A stretch of DNA of 64,000 nt from Paramacrobiotus metropolitanus (GCF_019649055.1 NW_026570289.1:558001-622000); one strand, 5' to 3'; shown: positions 22,865 through 36,545, counted from the stretch's first letter. The notes: generated by a model not told the origin, from the sequence alone. Numbers and translations: made by a program.

Positions 22865-25800
22865 ATGATACTTTTGGGTGTGGTAGGATTTTTGGTCGCA
22901 ACTGCTAATGTAGTGCAAGCTACGGGGCGGCAGCAGTTGTCAACACCCGTTTGCACGTCGGATCTTTGTCATCAAGTTGGTACGCACTACGCAGAACATC
23001 TGCCTAAAAAACAAAAATGGTTTCGGAACAATTTTCTGCATTGGTTGGATTTTACATTGAATCTCCGATAAAAAACTTTCTTACTGGCAGTCGTTATCAG
23101 GCAGTACAATTTGGCTAGGCTTTGTGATCTTTTCAGCCCGTGAAATCGTATCCAAACTGGATGAAACCGTTGATCCATGCCTGGATTTTTACGCCTATGC
23201 ATGCAACCGTTCGAATAGCAGCAGCGGTTTGTGGAGCGAGGTGCTCCGTCTCAAGATTTCCGAGCAGCTGAAGAGTACGTCTGACAACTTTTGCTAAGCG
23301 GTGTTCATTAACTCTAAAATTATGAAGTTCTTTCGCTTGCTGCATTTTAAACCTAGCACTTTGTTAATATATTCCGTTGACCTACATACAATCCAAGGAG
23401 CCCCCTTGGAAACCTTTTGACCGCTGCTTAAAGGGCGACGCAGGGAAGGGCGCACAGTAACGCTCGATTGCAATTACTCTAGATTTGACGGATTGGCGTA
23501 GTACTTCCACCCTATCTTGTCTACGATTAACTCTCTCACACCGCAGAAGTGCTAACAATCTCTGGCGTGACGTACCAAAGCACTTTGATATGGCTCCAGC
23601 CCACGGTTTTCGAATAACCCGTGTCTGCCGGTCTAAAGGTTTCCAAATGGGTTTGAATGTAAGGGTTCTATGTATTCCAGAAAATTGAACCGTTAATCTG
23701 GATCACGCTTTGCAAAACGTTGCAATAAGCCTTCGTCAAAAGTAACAATCGTGATGAAAAGCGTCAGATGAAGCTTGTTCAGTTTCACATACCCAGTACC
23801 CTGCGTCTCATACGGCCCCCACTCAAGTTTCGACTTGACTACTACAACTTGGACCGCATTCGGATCTGGACTCTTCAACTTGGAACTTTTTAACTTGGGA
23901 TTCTAAACTTGGACTTTACAACTTAAATTACCAGGGCTTGGAAAGCATGTTCCTTGGGCCCTTAGGTTTCTTAGGGTATTTTTAGGTTTTTTAGATCTTT
24001 TAGATTTCTTCGGTTATTCGAAGGTCATTCCTAGGTTTCCTAGCCTTCTATGTTCTTTTAGAATAATTAGATTTCCACTTTTTCTTTGAATTTCAGAGGT
24101 TTTCTTGATAACCTGAAAAAACCTAAGACAACCTAATCTAAGAAACCTCAAAGTAACCTAAGAAACCTAAGTAATCCCAAATGAAGGTCCAACTTGAGAT
24201 GTCCAAGTAGGACGTCCAAGTCAAAGTTAGAAGGGCTAGGTTAGAAGTCCAGTTAAGAAGTCCAAGCCCAAGTTTCAGCAGTCCAAGTCCAAGTTAAGTG
24301 TGGCCCAAGTACAAGTTTTAGAAATCCAAGACCAAGTCCGAGATTGAGCGCGGGCCGCCACATACCTTCCGTCACATCTAAGTTCACATATCCAATACTA
24401 GTTTCCGCTGATGTCGGCGTCCGTTCGGTGCACTGTTGTGGTTGACAACCACCGCCAGTAAGATTGGTTGGAATAAAACTGCCGTAGTTTGCCGCTTCCC
24501 AGTCGCCGAATTTCACATGCCTTTGCCCGTGACAACTGCCTGCCACCTAAAGTTGCTGGCGACTACGTGTGCGCTGCCCGGCTTTTGGTCAACGCAGACG
24601 TCCCTCAGCAAAGGAATTTCAGTGACTCTTAACACGGAAATTCCTTTGCTTGGGGCCTTTTTACCTGGCGCATTGATTGTGGATTCCTTTAAAGATCAGT
24701 TAGGGAAAATTGACAAACGTATAATTACCACTTCAGCCATGTACCGACAACATGGTTACCGGTATATATGTTCTAAGGCTATGGCTATTTTACCAAAGCA
24801 TTTTGCAGTGTGGCATAATAGCTGAAGGATATTTAAGCGCAGTGTGGGGCAAAATAGCCTTTTGCTATTTTGCCCCACATACTGGGGCAAAATAGCCAAA
24901 ATCTATTTTGCCCCACATACTGGGGCAAAATAGCCAAAATCTATTTTGCCACAAACACTGGGGTAAAATAGCCACTTCGATATTCTAATGCACTGAGCCG
25001 TTGAAGATATTTCTTTGATAACTTGTATTCATACCGTTAATTATAAGCGAAAACGCACCATGAACGCCTGAATTTTGTGCACACAGATACTCTGTAGCAT
25101 GCCTGTGTATTCTTGGAATTTTGCTTTGTTTAGAGCTATTCGACAGTGGAAATTTCACCAATCGCATGGAGAAGAAAGCAATGGACATATACAATCAATG
25201 CATTAACGAGACGAAAGGTATTCAAAGCTACCGTAAAGTATAGCGGCAGTTGAAGGCGCCTTCGTACGGCGTAACTTTCTTTTATTTACATCCTGGTCAC
25301 GGCATGTTGGAGGGTGGGAATTCAATTTTTTTGTCAGATTGTGTCGCTTGGGATTTACCAAGACCTTTAAAGTTTTTAGTGCAGTTTTTTCTGTGCGTTC
25401 ATAGTCAATAAAAACAATCGATTTTTGGTTACGAAGCCGAGAAACACCCTCTGAAGCATTGATCGATTGATTCACACTTTTGAGAAACCTTTAATTTAGT
25501 AAAAAATTCAGAATCTACTAGCGCGGTTCCCCCTCAAGTCAGATTAAGGGCCGTTAAGAGAGTACTTTGAGCTGCTTAATTGCAAAGCGCTCGGTCCCAA
25601 AAGTGGGAGTTGTTCTTTTTTGGCATTGAATACAGTGTGCTGACATGGAAGCCGGTACAAAGTCTAATACCCATTTTTGCTTGGATCATATTTTACTGCC
25701 CGTGTTTATATATGACTTCCCAAAGGCACTGGTGAACTCGTGAGGGATGTTACCCTACATTTTTTGCACTCACAAGGTCCAACCGCAGACCTGAGCCAGG

Positions 25801-28800
25801 AGTTGCCTCGATTCAGTTCGTAATTTTCGATAAACTGACGCCTGGGACCCATGTTATGAGCCCTATGACTCGGAGATACCATGTTCTGCGAGCGATAGGA
25901 CTGCTTGCCGCTTTCGTCTTGCAAAAATTTGGGGGGAAAGAATATATGGGAATGAATATATGGGTAAGATAGAACGGGCAGAGAAGGGCGCAACCGCACA
26001 ATGCTGTTTTCTTTTATATATGGAACGTTTCGTACCACCGAGAAACACTGGAGCGTTTTTTCTCTCCTTGTAGTCAGTGTAGACAACCTGTAGACACCGT
26101 AGTGGACACCCTGTATACATCCTAAGAAAACCTAAGAAACCCTGTATACATCCTACGAAAACTTAAGAAACCCGGTGACTACCGATAGGACTACAGGGTG
26201 TCTACAGCCTCCTGTATACAGCTGTCTACTGTGACTCCAAGAGGAGAAAAAACGATTCAATTTTTTCGTTTGGTACGAAACGTGCCACAGGTGTATATAT
26301 CACTGGCCCCCAATTGAAGCTAGCGCAGTAAGAATGGCCTTTACATTACTTTTTACGAAGCGTGTTCGTGGTTGAATTGGGTTAGTACTGTGACGTGAAC
26401 TTCACGGGATTCACAGCCAAAATGAATCGTTCGGCAAGTCATGAACTGGAAGATAAATTAAATCTGGTTAAGAAAAGGCGACCTGTAGCGCATAGTTCAC
26501 GCGAGCTGATCAGGTTTTCGTATTTTCGCGATGTTACGCGCGCTCAGGAAAACGGCAGGTTGTAAAACATGGCAGTGGCACCTGCCAATGGCACTGCCAG
26601 TGGCATGGCAAGCGATAAAACTGGAGACTTTGGCAACTGGCAAACGATAAAACGTGGCACCTGCCACTAATAAGATTGCATTGTTTCTACGCACCTATGA
26701 CCCGAGAATCGCACCAATTTTGCTTGTTTGGCTTCCCTACAGCGTAAATGCGAAGTACGGTATATGACAAGGTGCGGAATGGGTAAAAAGGGTGGGTGTA
26801 AATGATCAATGAAGTCGGCCGGCGTATCAAAGAACAAACAGGAGAAGCGCGCGCTGTTCAGTATTTATGGCAACGTGTAAGTGTGGAAATTCAGCGCGGA
26901 AACGCGGCTTCTGTCCTGGAGACGGTCGGGTGTTCTCGAGAGTTAGAAGAGTTATTTACTTGTTCTAATTATTTGGGTTTTTAAAGTTTGAATGTAAATG
27001 GCATTGGTTTGTACAAGTTAAAAGGTTAGTACGGTAGAATTAAGCAGCCGCAATGTTTGCAAGTTTGTGTAAATGATTTGTGCTTTGCAGTAAAATCCAA
27101 TTTCGCAAACTGTTCGCTACGTAAATACGTTCATCGTTGCTAAAGTGCCGGCACAAGCAAACATATTAGCAGCACAAATGTATAAACGCTTGAAAATTTA
27201 GCTACCCTACTTTAAACTGCGTATTTAGGTTGCATATTTTTTGTAACCTAGATAAGCAATTACGTAAGTTTTTATCAGCATTAACACTTATGCCATTACG
27301 GTTTGATCTTGCAGTACCGAACCGTGTACGAGTACGAATGGTTCCCAGATAACTTGTAACTCGTAACCTGTAACTCAGCTGATACTCAACCGATACTCAA
27401 CTGACTTTATGCCATACAGTACCTGAGATACCGCATCATCACTGGCTCTGCGTTATTTTGTAATGTTCTGTTTAGAATCTACCGAGCTGCATTATTTTAG
27501 AGCCTACAGAGATGCATTACTGTTAATCTTTTTAGCAATATTTAACAGCACAATTGAATTTTAACAAAAAATGGCTACTAAGCTAAGTATACGTTCAAGT
27601 AAAATACAGTAATTTCATGTACGTATGGAAACGCTATTCGACATAATATGTATGTCGAATATTTTAGGTCAACAAGTCCGTATATTATACGGGCTTGTTG
27701 ACGTGAAATACTGCTTCCCTGTCTGTGCTAACTAATACCGAGGATAGATGTAATGTGCACTAGTGCTACATCAAATACAGCATCTGACTTCGCGTACTCC
27801 TCTCAAACACTGCCGATTGCTGAATGTTTAATGAACGAGCAACATAGCAGGGATTGATTTATGTATGCAATAACGTAAAGATTCGCGTGTACTGTGTAGT
27901 GCGTAGCTGCCACAATCAGAATGCAGTTAGAAACGCATAACGCTTATGTGGCGCCACTTTTTTATGCAACAGTGCAGTTGCACTCTGTTAACAACAAGCT
28001 GCGCTAGCCCAAACATCGTTTGGTCTAGCGCTACAAATAATGAATGTTACCATTCATTATTTGTCATTATTATCATTCAGAGCGCACCTAAACACAACAC
28101 AAGTCGCAAGATCCAGACCGAAGAGAAACGCAGATGTCAAGGGTTTTCTTGCAGCCGATTTAGGCTGCTTCTGATATTTTGGAAACCGCGTCACGCTGGC
28201 GGCTGCTCTTTCTATATTTTGAAAGTTTCCGGAACATTGCGCGAAATGTGGTCGTGTTAATAATTCATTTACTTGTTATTCTGAAATACGGTGAGCCAAA
28301 CGTACGGACGACCACTGGGTTAGTGTAATCAGCATGCATGCTTTAGTAATTAGGGATAAAATTAGATCAATGAACGGTAAAACACATGCTGCGTGCACGT
28401 GTCATTGCACTCGCCTAGGCGCACGAAGTTCGGGAACGGGTGTTGGCTGTGCACACGTGTTCTGAGTTTTTTTCTATTTACAAACCTTTATTTTGGCTTG
28501 ATTACTGCAAGCCTGATTCTGATGCTTGTACGCTTTTAGGGTTTGAATTATTTAATTTAATTGTAAATATTTGCCAATTACTGTACTCAACACCGACAAT
28601 ATTACGCCAGAGATAAAGCGGTACCTGCGATTCAGTTTTGGCTCGAAATTAGTATTACCATTTCAAATCAGCTGGCATCGAGTGGCATTGCCAGTATTTA
28701 CTGTATACTGGCAGTTTGTGCAGAGTGATAATTTCGTTTTCAGATAACCTTTACATTCGAAGGTGAAAACACCATGGGCAAAACGCAAGTTAATTACGAA

Positions 28801-31800
28801 CGACAGGTCCGCGAAAATCGTTAATTTTGAACTTTCCTTGCTGCCGTAGGTCTTGCTAGTGAATGATTAATTAAACCGGAGATAAATCAACAAGGTACAA
28901 TTGAGAGAGCTGAATCTAAAAGCGCTTAACACGGGTTCTGTAGGTTGAACCATAGATGAGCACAGTCCGTCAAAAGCGTGTGTCTCCTGTTAAACGCCAT
29001 TGCCCATGAAGGGTTCTGAATACACGGGCGGGTGCAATTTCGACAGCAGCGCTTTATTACGTAATCGAATCAAGCTCTGTACACAAACGTGCGCCACACG
29101 GTTACAATTGTCGAAAGCTGGCAAAAAGCCCCTTTTCTGATCAGCCCCCACCGGGCGGTCGGCGAAAAGCAAAATTGTCTCAAACGTTGTCTGCCTCCGG
29201 ACAATAAAACGTTCAAGGAAACAGTGTATGTACGGTAACGATATAAAATGGCAGCATAGCACTTTGCGCTCTGCCCGTTTCTTCCTACGCTAGCGATGCA
29301 TCGCTTGAGAAACAAAGTGAGGGAGCCCTGTAGCTTTAGAAAATTATGAGAATTTTAACTTCGACCAGCCTCTGGCATTTGCAAACTTTAGTGATTGCAG
29401 CTTGTAATGTGCACATTATCATGGGTGATGCTGACCTTTGCGGCAGCCTTACTGGTTACTTTTGGCTACTTGTGCGTTTCAAAAAGTGCTAGTGCATAGT
29501 GGCCGCTTATATCTGAATCTATCGCCACTGCAGCTGCACCATCCTCAACGCTTTTTGATACTGTCCCTTGCGGCTAAACCCAGAAGTGCAACCGCGGACG
29601 ACGCAGCATCATAAAGTGGTCGAAATGCAGCAAGTGCAATGGCAGACTTCATAGGGAGTGCTTTATGCAGTACCATAATATGCAATTCTAATAAGCTTAT
29701 GGCAAAGGAATATCATCAGCGTAATTTTTTTTTTGTATTTTATTGGTTATTAGTGGTCAAAACATATGGAAACGGGTTTTGGCAGCTTTTAATTTTTTTG
29801 CTGACCAGTGGTCAATGTGTTGACCACTTCTATACTTCTGTTTTAAAGCAATTTTTTTAGCTATTTGAAAATTATTGCTTTTACGTAATAATTGTTTGCC
29901 TAATTATTGCAGAATTAAATGTTTTTATGCTGCAGACCGTCCATGGGCATTGGCGTTCTGCATGCGACATAGTAACCACCGCTGACCTATGGTCAACAGA
30001 GCCTCACAAGAAATTCCCTTTCTTAATTGAATTTTTTCAGCGGGAAATGCTGATTTTTATAAGGAAACTCGCACTCCTTCGGGTACCGCCCGCTGGAGGG
30101 TAAACTATAGTGAAACTTTGCTGGTGCATGTAACCTGAGAGTTTTGCTCAGTTTGTCACTAACTAAGAATCTTAAACAGCAATACTATGTCCGCCGATGG
30201 CAGCCTGGCCGGTTACGTTGCATTACAACAACCCGATTTTCGCTACTACAGATACAATCGAAGTGGCACCGGGAGACATTTTGTAGAGCTCATTTCCTAA
30301 TTTTTGCCTTAAACTTATTGTAGTGAGCTTTACCGAGTGTATGAACTTGTTGTACAGAGGACAGCTGCGCAATGATTCGATTTTAAATGGATGCACGTGA
30401 ATGCTAAGAGCCGGAACTTAAAAATTTTCTTAATCAACAATTTCTAAATTAACAAAAAATTCCAGTAGCCTGGTGGCTGGTACGATATCTCTGTTAGTGG
30501 AGTTTGGCGGCTGTACTGCGATGATAAATAATAATAAACAATTCTTGTCCTCTGTAAAGCTGTCTGTAACTGACCATAAGTGAGACCCCTCGTTTTCATC
30601 TGTGAGTCGAACATTTGCGTGCTTTCAACTGCCTTGTCTTTCTCTTTTGTTACGGTACTTTGCGGAAAGGCAAAATGCTGTGACCTTTCAAGTTCTCCAT
30701 GCGAACGCTGCTTCCTTAGTTGATAGCTAACGTTGTTGACGCTTTACACGAAAAAACTAACTGCATACTGGCAACATGTTAAGAATTGTACGGTTGACCA
30801 AACATTTCGGAGTTCGGACCCGCTTACACATTGTGCCACATTTTATGCGGCATCTGCCAAATTTTATAATTATCGTTTGCCAGTTGCCAAAGTCTTGCCA
30901 TGCCATTGGCAGTGCCACTGGCAGTTTCCACTGCCAGGTTTTACACCCTGCCCAGGAAAAGACGATCACTTAAAAGTTTAAAACGTTTATCAATTTAGCC
31001 AGGGGTTCATGGAAATTTTTCTGATGCAGCCACCAAACTGGCGTGGCAACGGTAGCCTCACGCCGTAAAAATGTCGTGATAAGTGCAGGGCAGCTGTGTA
31101 GTGAACGTATAACAGTCATTTCAGTTTTTAGTCGAGCAAATTGTTTTACTGCGAAAAATGGAAAATGTGACTTCCGTTTGATGATTTTTCTACAGCCGGG
31201 CCATTCGACGTCCAGACCATTCGCAGGCTTGTGCGTGCTGTTGATGGCTTCTTTAGTGGATGGTCGCTACTGAAAAGCAATCCCAATGTGTCCGCCTTTC
31301 GCCTAAACGACGTTCTTCTCCATCTGCAGCAGAACGACATTCAGACCATCATCCGTCTGTCCGTAGAAATAAACGATTTTTCCAGCGATCAGAATATCCT
31401 CTTCTTTAGGATGCCTGAGCGCCTTTATGAGCGGAGGGGACTTTGTGGCCGTAACCCCAGTCCATGCAATGCAACTGGGCAGCTGATGACCATATGGAAG
31501 TTGATTGTCCAGGGTTTGATAAAAGTGACGAATGCAAGTGTCCAGTGGTCAACGGTTGAGAAGCGGCTGGAAAAAGTTCTGTTGTTGGATTTTATGATGG
31601 CAACGGTGCGAACTTTTACTAAAATGTGCATGCAAACGCTCCTTCAACTTTTTTGGCTTTTTTGTTTTGATGGTAGAATATTTTCCAATTGCTTTTTATT
31701 TGTTAGTTTGATTTCTGTAACAAGAACATTTTTAAACTTCCGCTAGCAATTTTTTTAAATTTCCTTGCCTGTTCTCATTCCATTTGTCATTTTGGATTTC

Positions 31801-34800
31801 GTTTGGCTATGATTTAATGCCAATTTGTTTTGTAATTTCAGTTTTATTTCATCGTTTATTTGCAGTTTCTTGGATTTTATGGTTTCAACGGTGTGAATCG
31901 TTATTCGAAAATATCCTTAATCATTCAAATCTTTCTTGGCTTTTTCGTGTTTATTTGCCGAATTTACTAATAATGTTTTTTTTTTGTTAATGTTCATTTT
32001 ATTTAATTAGTTTGTGCCTACTGTTACCTTGGGTGTTCTATCGTTCTACCTTTTCTTTCTACTGTTGACGTGTTTAATTTTTTCTGAATTAATTATTCTT
32101 TAGGTGCCAAACGCAACGGCGAACGTTCTAAATCGTTTAACGTTTGGTGATCTCAGTAAACCACCATTCCGTTCGCGATTCCTGTCGAGCTTATTGCCGC
32201 TGTTCAATGCCATATTAACAGCTTCTTCGGTGAAATTCCAAGCCACCACCGCTACACAGATTGGGAACGTTTTTCCGGAGTATCTCCTCAAGCTGGATCA
32301 GACGATGGCACAGTTGGAATCAGACGGTGATACGGGCCTTGCGACACTAGCTGATTGGTTCTGGTGGACTGCGCTCTATCACCATTACCTTGCATATATA
32401 GAGGCGCGCAACTGCGTGCAGCTGGTGAAAACAGCCATGCCGTTGACTGTTTCGGGAATGTTCTTCAATGCATACATAACGAACAAAGCTGTTCGAAAGG
32501 TCAAGCACTGAACTGTATGGTTAAAAAAGGACATTGCTTAGGAATAAATGTCTGCATAATGTGGCGTCCAAGCAAGAAGTAAGGTAAAAAATATAGAAAG
32601 AATTAACGACTGCTTGCGTCTAACAGGCAAAAGAGCTGGCATTCGAAATACTCAACGGAATACGCACAGTCCTGCTGAAAACAGCCTGGATGGACCGGGA
32701 AACAAAAGAAACCGCCAAGAACAGACTAAACAACACATTGTTGAAAATTGGTTATCCCGAAGAGCTTTTAGAAAAATGGACTCTGGTCGATGACCTCTAC
32801 GAAAAGGGTAGTTAACCTTGCTAGTTTTGAAAACAAACTTTATAGTGTGGAATAGCCCAAAAAAGCCGGATCCCCTCAGTGTGATCTTCGCTTTGGTACA
32901 ATCTCCGACAGCGGGGACACGGTCACTACTCAATATACCGAAAGCGTTGCTGTTGTGTTTATCGACATAATATTACTGAACTGTGTACATGTGGCAACAA
33001 TAACCTTGAAAGAACTCTTCAGAATGCTATCGTGCTTACAGGTTCAAGTGGGAATGTCAATATACGAGACAATGCGCACCATTGATCAAAGCAACAGCTG
33101 GATCAACCTCCAAGAACTCACCCACACTAGAGCTCGCAGCGATTCCTTTTGCCCGGCCGACCTTACGAAAGTATTCGCCGAGACGAACTCGGAAAGCAGT
33201 TATATTGGTATCGGGCGGAACCGTCTTTCCTTTACTTAGTTTTTCACCTGTAGCTCGTTTCCTAAAATTCCAAAAATTCCACCCATCATTTTCCGTTACG
33301 TATTTTTAGTATTCAGGCGTATTCAGCCTGTATTCTAAGGTTTTCTTAGTCAGAATACATGCAGAATTCTCGAGAATATGGGGAATATAGGGTCAGCTGC
33401 AGAGTCACTTAATGGATACCATGGCAGTACTAAAGAGAAGGCATTAGCGCGACACGCCTACTTCCGGTGCTACGTCACGAGTAGGCAAGCCAGCCATCTG
33501 CACAATGTTTTATGACTCGTAGGCTCCACTGGTTGCCATGTTAAGCGATTTTAAGTTTTAGAAGTTGAAAATGAGCGGGCTATAGGTTGAAAGAAAGAGA
33601 AAAGAATTCTAAGATTTTCAATCTATAATATGTGTGCAACTGAAGTCGATTAAATGTTTTAAAAAGATCTCAAAATGTATGCAATTAGCGCACAACGGTC
33701 GCGCGGTTTGAACCAACCGTTGCATTGACTTTGTATGCTAACTCGGCTTACTTTCGAAACCTTTTAAAAATCTTACTTCGCTGTTATTACTGAAGGCATT
33801 TGCATTATAAACTTAAATTTTGTTTCTCTTTCTATTGAGCTATAACTCGATGATCCCACAGGACGTGAAGTAAAATGCGTGAACCATAGCAGTCTATGGA
33901 GCCTACGAGACTTAAAGCACTGCGCTTTAACCGGGCTGCTTGCCTTACTGTGACGTCACCAGTGGCGCGCGTACGCCTTCTTTTTAGTACCGCCATGTGG
34001 ATACGATTCTGCCTGTATTTCGCCTTATTTGCTCCGCATCCATTAAGTGTCCCTCTGCAGCGGTAACTGTATTCCCCGTATTTTGCCGGAATTCTTGCGT
34101 GTTCCGCCTGCATACTGCCTTATTCGCTCTCCTTATCCGTAAAGTGTTTCTCTGCAGCGGACCATGTATTCCGGCGTATTCCACCGGCATTCGTTCGTAT
34201 TGTGCCTCTATTTTTAGTTACAGTAGTATGTATTCTTAAGTTTTTTAGTCAGAATACGGGCGGAATACAGGCAGAACACGCAAGAATACCGGTGGAATAT
34301 GGGAATACATGGCCTGCTATAGAGAGGCATTTAATGGATAGAGAGCGAATAAGGCGGAATATAGTTAGAACACGAACGAATACCGGTGGAATACGCGAGA
34401 ATACTATGAATACCTGTACCTATCGAAAAATAATGGGTCGAATTTTTGGAGTGGTACGAAATCGTCCATATATCTAATTTTTATCCTTCTGTTTAACTTA
34501 ACTTACACAGTTGAACTAGCTCACTAATTAACTAACTAGTTAACGTAGTTAATTTTATGTGGGTTCCCTTACTTTTTAATTTACCATCTTTCAAACAACT
34601 GTGTCTGGTATGTTGTTGAAAGAATATTTTACAAATTTCGACGGTTATGAAATTGACAAAATTTTTTATTCTGCATTTTGAATAAAAATGCATGCGTTTT
34701 TAATTGATGTGGGTTCGTTTATTTCCTTTTGCCAGTTATTCTTTTGTCTGTCTTTATCTTCATTCTTTTGTGATTTCATCATAAGTAATTCCTCCTTTGT

Positions 34801-35617
34801 GTTTTAAAATTTGATTGACAACTACCTAAAGATCATCGATGGTTGGCTTTGCACTTTGCAGTAATTCCGGAATCACTGTTACAGCCACCAATGTTCTACG
34901 CAAGTAAATTGGATATTTTTAATTACGCTCGTTTGGGTTTTGCCATTGGCCACGAATTCACCCACGTTTTGGATATCGGAGGCAAGTATGGAGGTGACGG
35001 TTTCATGAACGAGAAGCATTTTCATCCAAGTTTATAACAACAAATGTCGTTTTTAGCAAAAAAGATTAAGACAGACGACGGCAAATCGTTTTACTGGTGG
35101 ACAAATGCGACACAGAACAATTACAATGCGAGAACGTACACCTTAGTGGATTTCTACAACAATATTAGCACGAAGAACGACAGCATCGATGCACGGCAAA
35201 CTCTCGTCGAGAACACCGCCGACAACGGCGGATACCGCGCTGCTTACTTGGTAATTATTTTTATTATTTTATAGAAAGAACAGTTGTGCGCTTAGAATGG
35301 TTCTCCTGTAGGCTTTTCATAATTTTGTGCGCCGCACGGGATACCGCATCAAACTTCCGGGCTTAGAAGCCCTGAATGAGAAACAGCTGTTCTGGTTAAT
35401 AGGGGCTCAGGTAACCTTTCTTTCCGGTTTCTTACGGCTCAGATAAAGCGAGGATTGTTTGTAGACAATGTGCACCCGTCATCCATCAGATTCCGGTGGA
35501 ACGTACGCACCGTACCGATTGCGCGTGATGGGACCGTACATGAATAGTGTGGATTTTGGTGCAGCTTACAACTGTCCGTTGGGATCTCCCATGAACCCTC
35601 GAACTAGGGCGTGGTAG
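22865..35617 (+). CDS. secreted M13 (neprilysin-like) metallopeptidase, copy 2, 11 exons, one doubtful splice site
   Basis: Exons: 22865-22979, 23137-23274, 25134-25217, 31196-31605, 32104-32499, 32627-32806, 33042-33207, 34862-34981, 35057-35250, 35312-35410, 35465-35617; total 2055 bases, 684 residues. It has a signal peptide (MILLGVVGFLVATANVVQA), HEFTH at about 527-531, ENTADNGG (E588), and matching His and Arg in the last exon. All eleven exons stay in frame with copy 1. The flaw is the donor after exon 6, which reads GG where copy 3 has GT and copy 1 has GC; using the GT one base downstream would shift the frame. Intron 8 uses a GC donor (GCAAGT). Intron 3 is about 6 kb and intron 7 about 1.65 kb, both filled with foldback elements. 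It may be functional if the donor is an assembly error, otherwise a young pseudogene. Confidence 0.75.
23810..24350. repeat. foldback element with GTCCAAG/CTTGGAC and AACCTAAGA words, intron 2 of copy 2
   Basis: The left part (23810-23945) repeats CAACTTGGA; the right part (24185-24350) repeats GTCCAAGTCC. Between them TTAGGTTTCTTAGG words (23960-24080) face AACCTAAGAAACCT words (24110-24180). The result is two concentric inverted layers with different iterated motifs. No coding content. Confidence 0.65.
24777..24979. mobile_element. 203-bp non-autonomous Mutator-like element, intron 2 of copy 2
   Basis: It is flanked by 9-base direct repeats ATGTTCTAA (24768-24776) and ATATTCTAA (24980-24988), with one mismatch; the duplicated unit at 820-1010 shows the empty site. 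The left end is GGCTATGGCTATTTTACC and the right end, reverse-complemented, is CGAAGTGGCTATTTTACC. These are the same two ends as the 8.7-kb element at 46509-55177. The body is repeated GGCAAAATAGCC and its complement. Confidence 0.85.
26021..26295. repeat. foldback element with TGTAGACACC/CTGTATACATCC words, intron 3 of copy 2
   Basis: The outer inverted pair is GGAACGTTTCGTACCA (left) and TGGTACGAAACGTGCC (right). Inside, repeated GTAGACA, CTGTATACA and AAGAAACCC words face each other. It lies just past the point where homology with the left-hand duplicate (820-2010) ends. Confidence 0.7.
26802..26984 (+). pseudogene. C-terminal fragment of the non-LTR retrotransposon family
   Basis: Sixty codons include GRRIKEQTGEARA and VEIQRGNAASVLETV, matching the tail of the 6315-7527 fragment (GEKRAKEFF... 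QIQRGNA). It is a diverged, older copy than the 12290 fragment. Confidence 0.65.
26985..30870. other. interior of intron 3 of copy 2, no gene seen
   Basis: Apart from the hairpins listed separately, only short ORFs without recognisable domains occur. None has a paralogue in the other array units, so they are most likely chance frames. Confidence 0.5.
27668..27702. repeat. short hairpin
   Basis: Arms GTCAACAAGTCCGTAT and ATACGGGCTTGTTGAC pair with one G-T wobble around a 3-base loop. A second perfect 14-base hairpin lies at 28033-28064 (arms ACAAATAATGAATG and CATTCATTATTTGT). Confidence 0.7.
33305..34440. repeat. foldback complex with GGAATAC/GTATTCC words, intron 7 of copy 2
   Basis: Runs of GAATAC-type words at 33305-33400 and 34245-34410 face GTATTC-type words at 34010-34200. 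A word pair (TTAATGGATA near 33411 and 34332; ATCCATTAAGTG near 34038) recurs in both orientations. Several nested copies are probably present. The flanking exons 7 and 8 are intact. Confidence 0.65.
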
Positions 35618-36359
35618 AGATGGTTTTAGGTTTGAATCATGCTTTCACAAAAGCGGGAAGACTGGTAAAGGAAGGAATGAGGGTCTTGTGAAAGAAAACG
35701 TTTTCTTTATGCTCTTAGGTTTTCGAAATAAAGCTACAGTGAAACGCCGAACATAAACCAACTAAAGAGACATAACGCAGCAACGCTGGGACTTTCATTA
35801 CAAGCTGCTACGGCACAATGAACATTAGACATTACTCACATTCATAAGAATACACATCGCTGCTCTTGTATTGCACGTACGCGTACTTGCACTATACACT
35901 ACAATCTCAATTGGCCAGCCACGTTCCAAGGGGTTTTTCCCTGAATGAATGTTAATGTATGAATGTATGTATGTATGCGAACCAGCAAAAATGCTGAAAT
36001 TCAATAAAAAAATTAATTTTTCCCAGAAGTTAGACGGACACGATGTGAAAAGTGTATTGATTCCGAGAAAGGTTCAGATTTCAAGAGTGACTGCTAACCA
36101 CAAAAAAGACGTAGGAGATGCTGATGCTGCTTCTTGTGTATATCAGTGTATATCAGTGAACATAAACCATGTTTATAAATGGTTGAATGTAATAATTATA
36201 TGGAATCGCTAATGTTGGAAAATCCACTTTGGGTGCGTTGGCACGCCGGAATGTAGCGTCAAGGGCACGAGGTATTTTATTATCAGTCTTTTTTAACACG
36301 CACTAGACAGGCCTTTGCATTTTTTATCAGCGCATCAATACAATTAATATCTTTAACTA

Positions 36360-36545
36360 GGCTATCCCATACAGGGTACAATGTAGGACTATAAACGCAT
36401 AACCCCATACCCAGATATCCGTACGCATGTGGCCCAGAGCACTTTTACGGCAATCGGATATTCTAGCTGAGTCGTATGCGTTGAAATGCTGTGGGTGTGG
36501 ATATGCGTCTTTTTAGTCCTACATTGTATACTACTCTGTATATTC
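36360..36545. repeat. TAGGAC-ended inverted element
   Basis: The outer words ACAATGTAGGACTA (near 36380) and TAGTCCTACATTGT (near 36516) are inverted; inside are repeated GCATAACCCCATACCC and GTGGGTGTGGATATGCG words. A related element lies at 60425-60600, at a similar distance from the B3 gene, and a fragment near 59847. Confidence 0.6.

Larger units (their letters stand above)
26554..30953. mobile_element. 4.4-kb element bounded by TGGCA-iterated inverted repeats
   Basis: Left arm 26554-26654 and right arm 30871-30953 are inverted copies: each runs GTAAAAC, TGGCAGTGG, CACTGCCA, GGCATGGCAAG, TTTGGCAACTGGCAAACGAT. They enclose a retrotransposon fragment (26802-26984), some short hairpins and otherwise no recognisable ORF. 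The whole structure sits in intron 3 of M13 copy 2. It could be one large non-autonomous element or two unrelated insertions of a small one in opposite orientation. Confidence 0.5.

Noticed and set aside
24253-24546. 97-codon minus-strand ORF rich in Trp-Thr and Leu-Gly
   Set aside because: The repetitive peptide comes from CCAAGTCCAAG iteration in a foldback arm.
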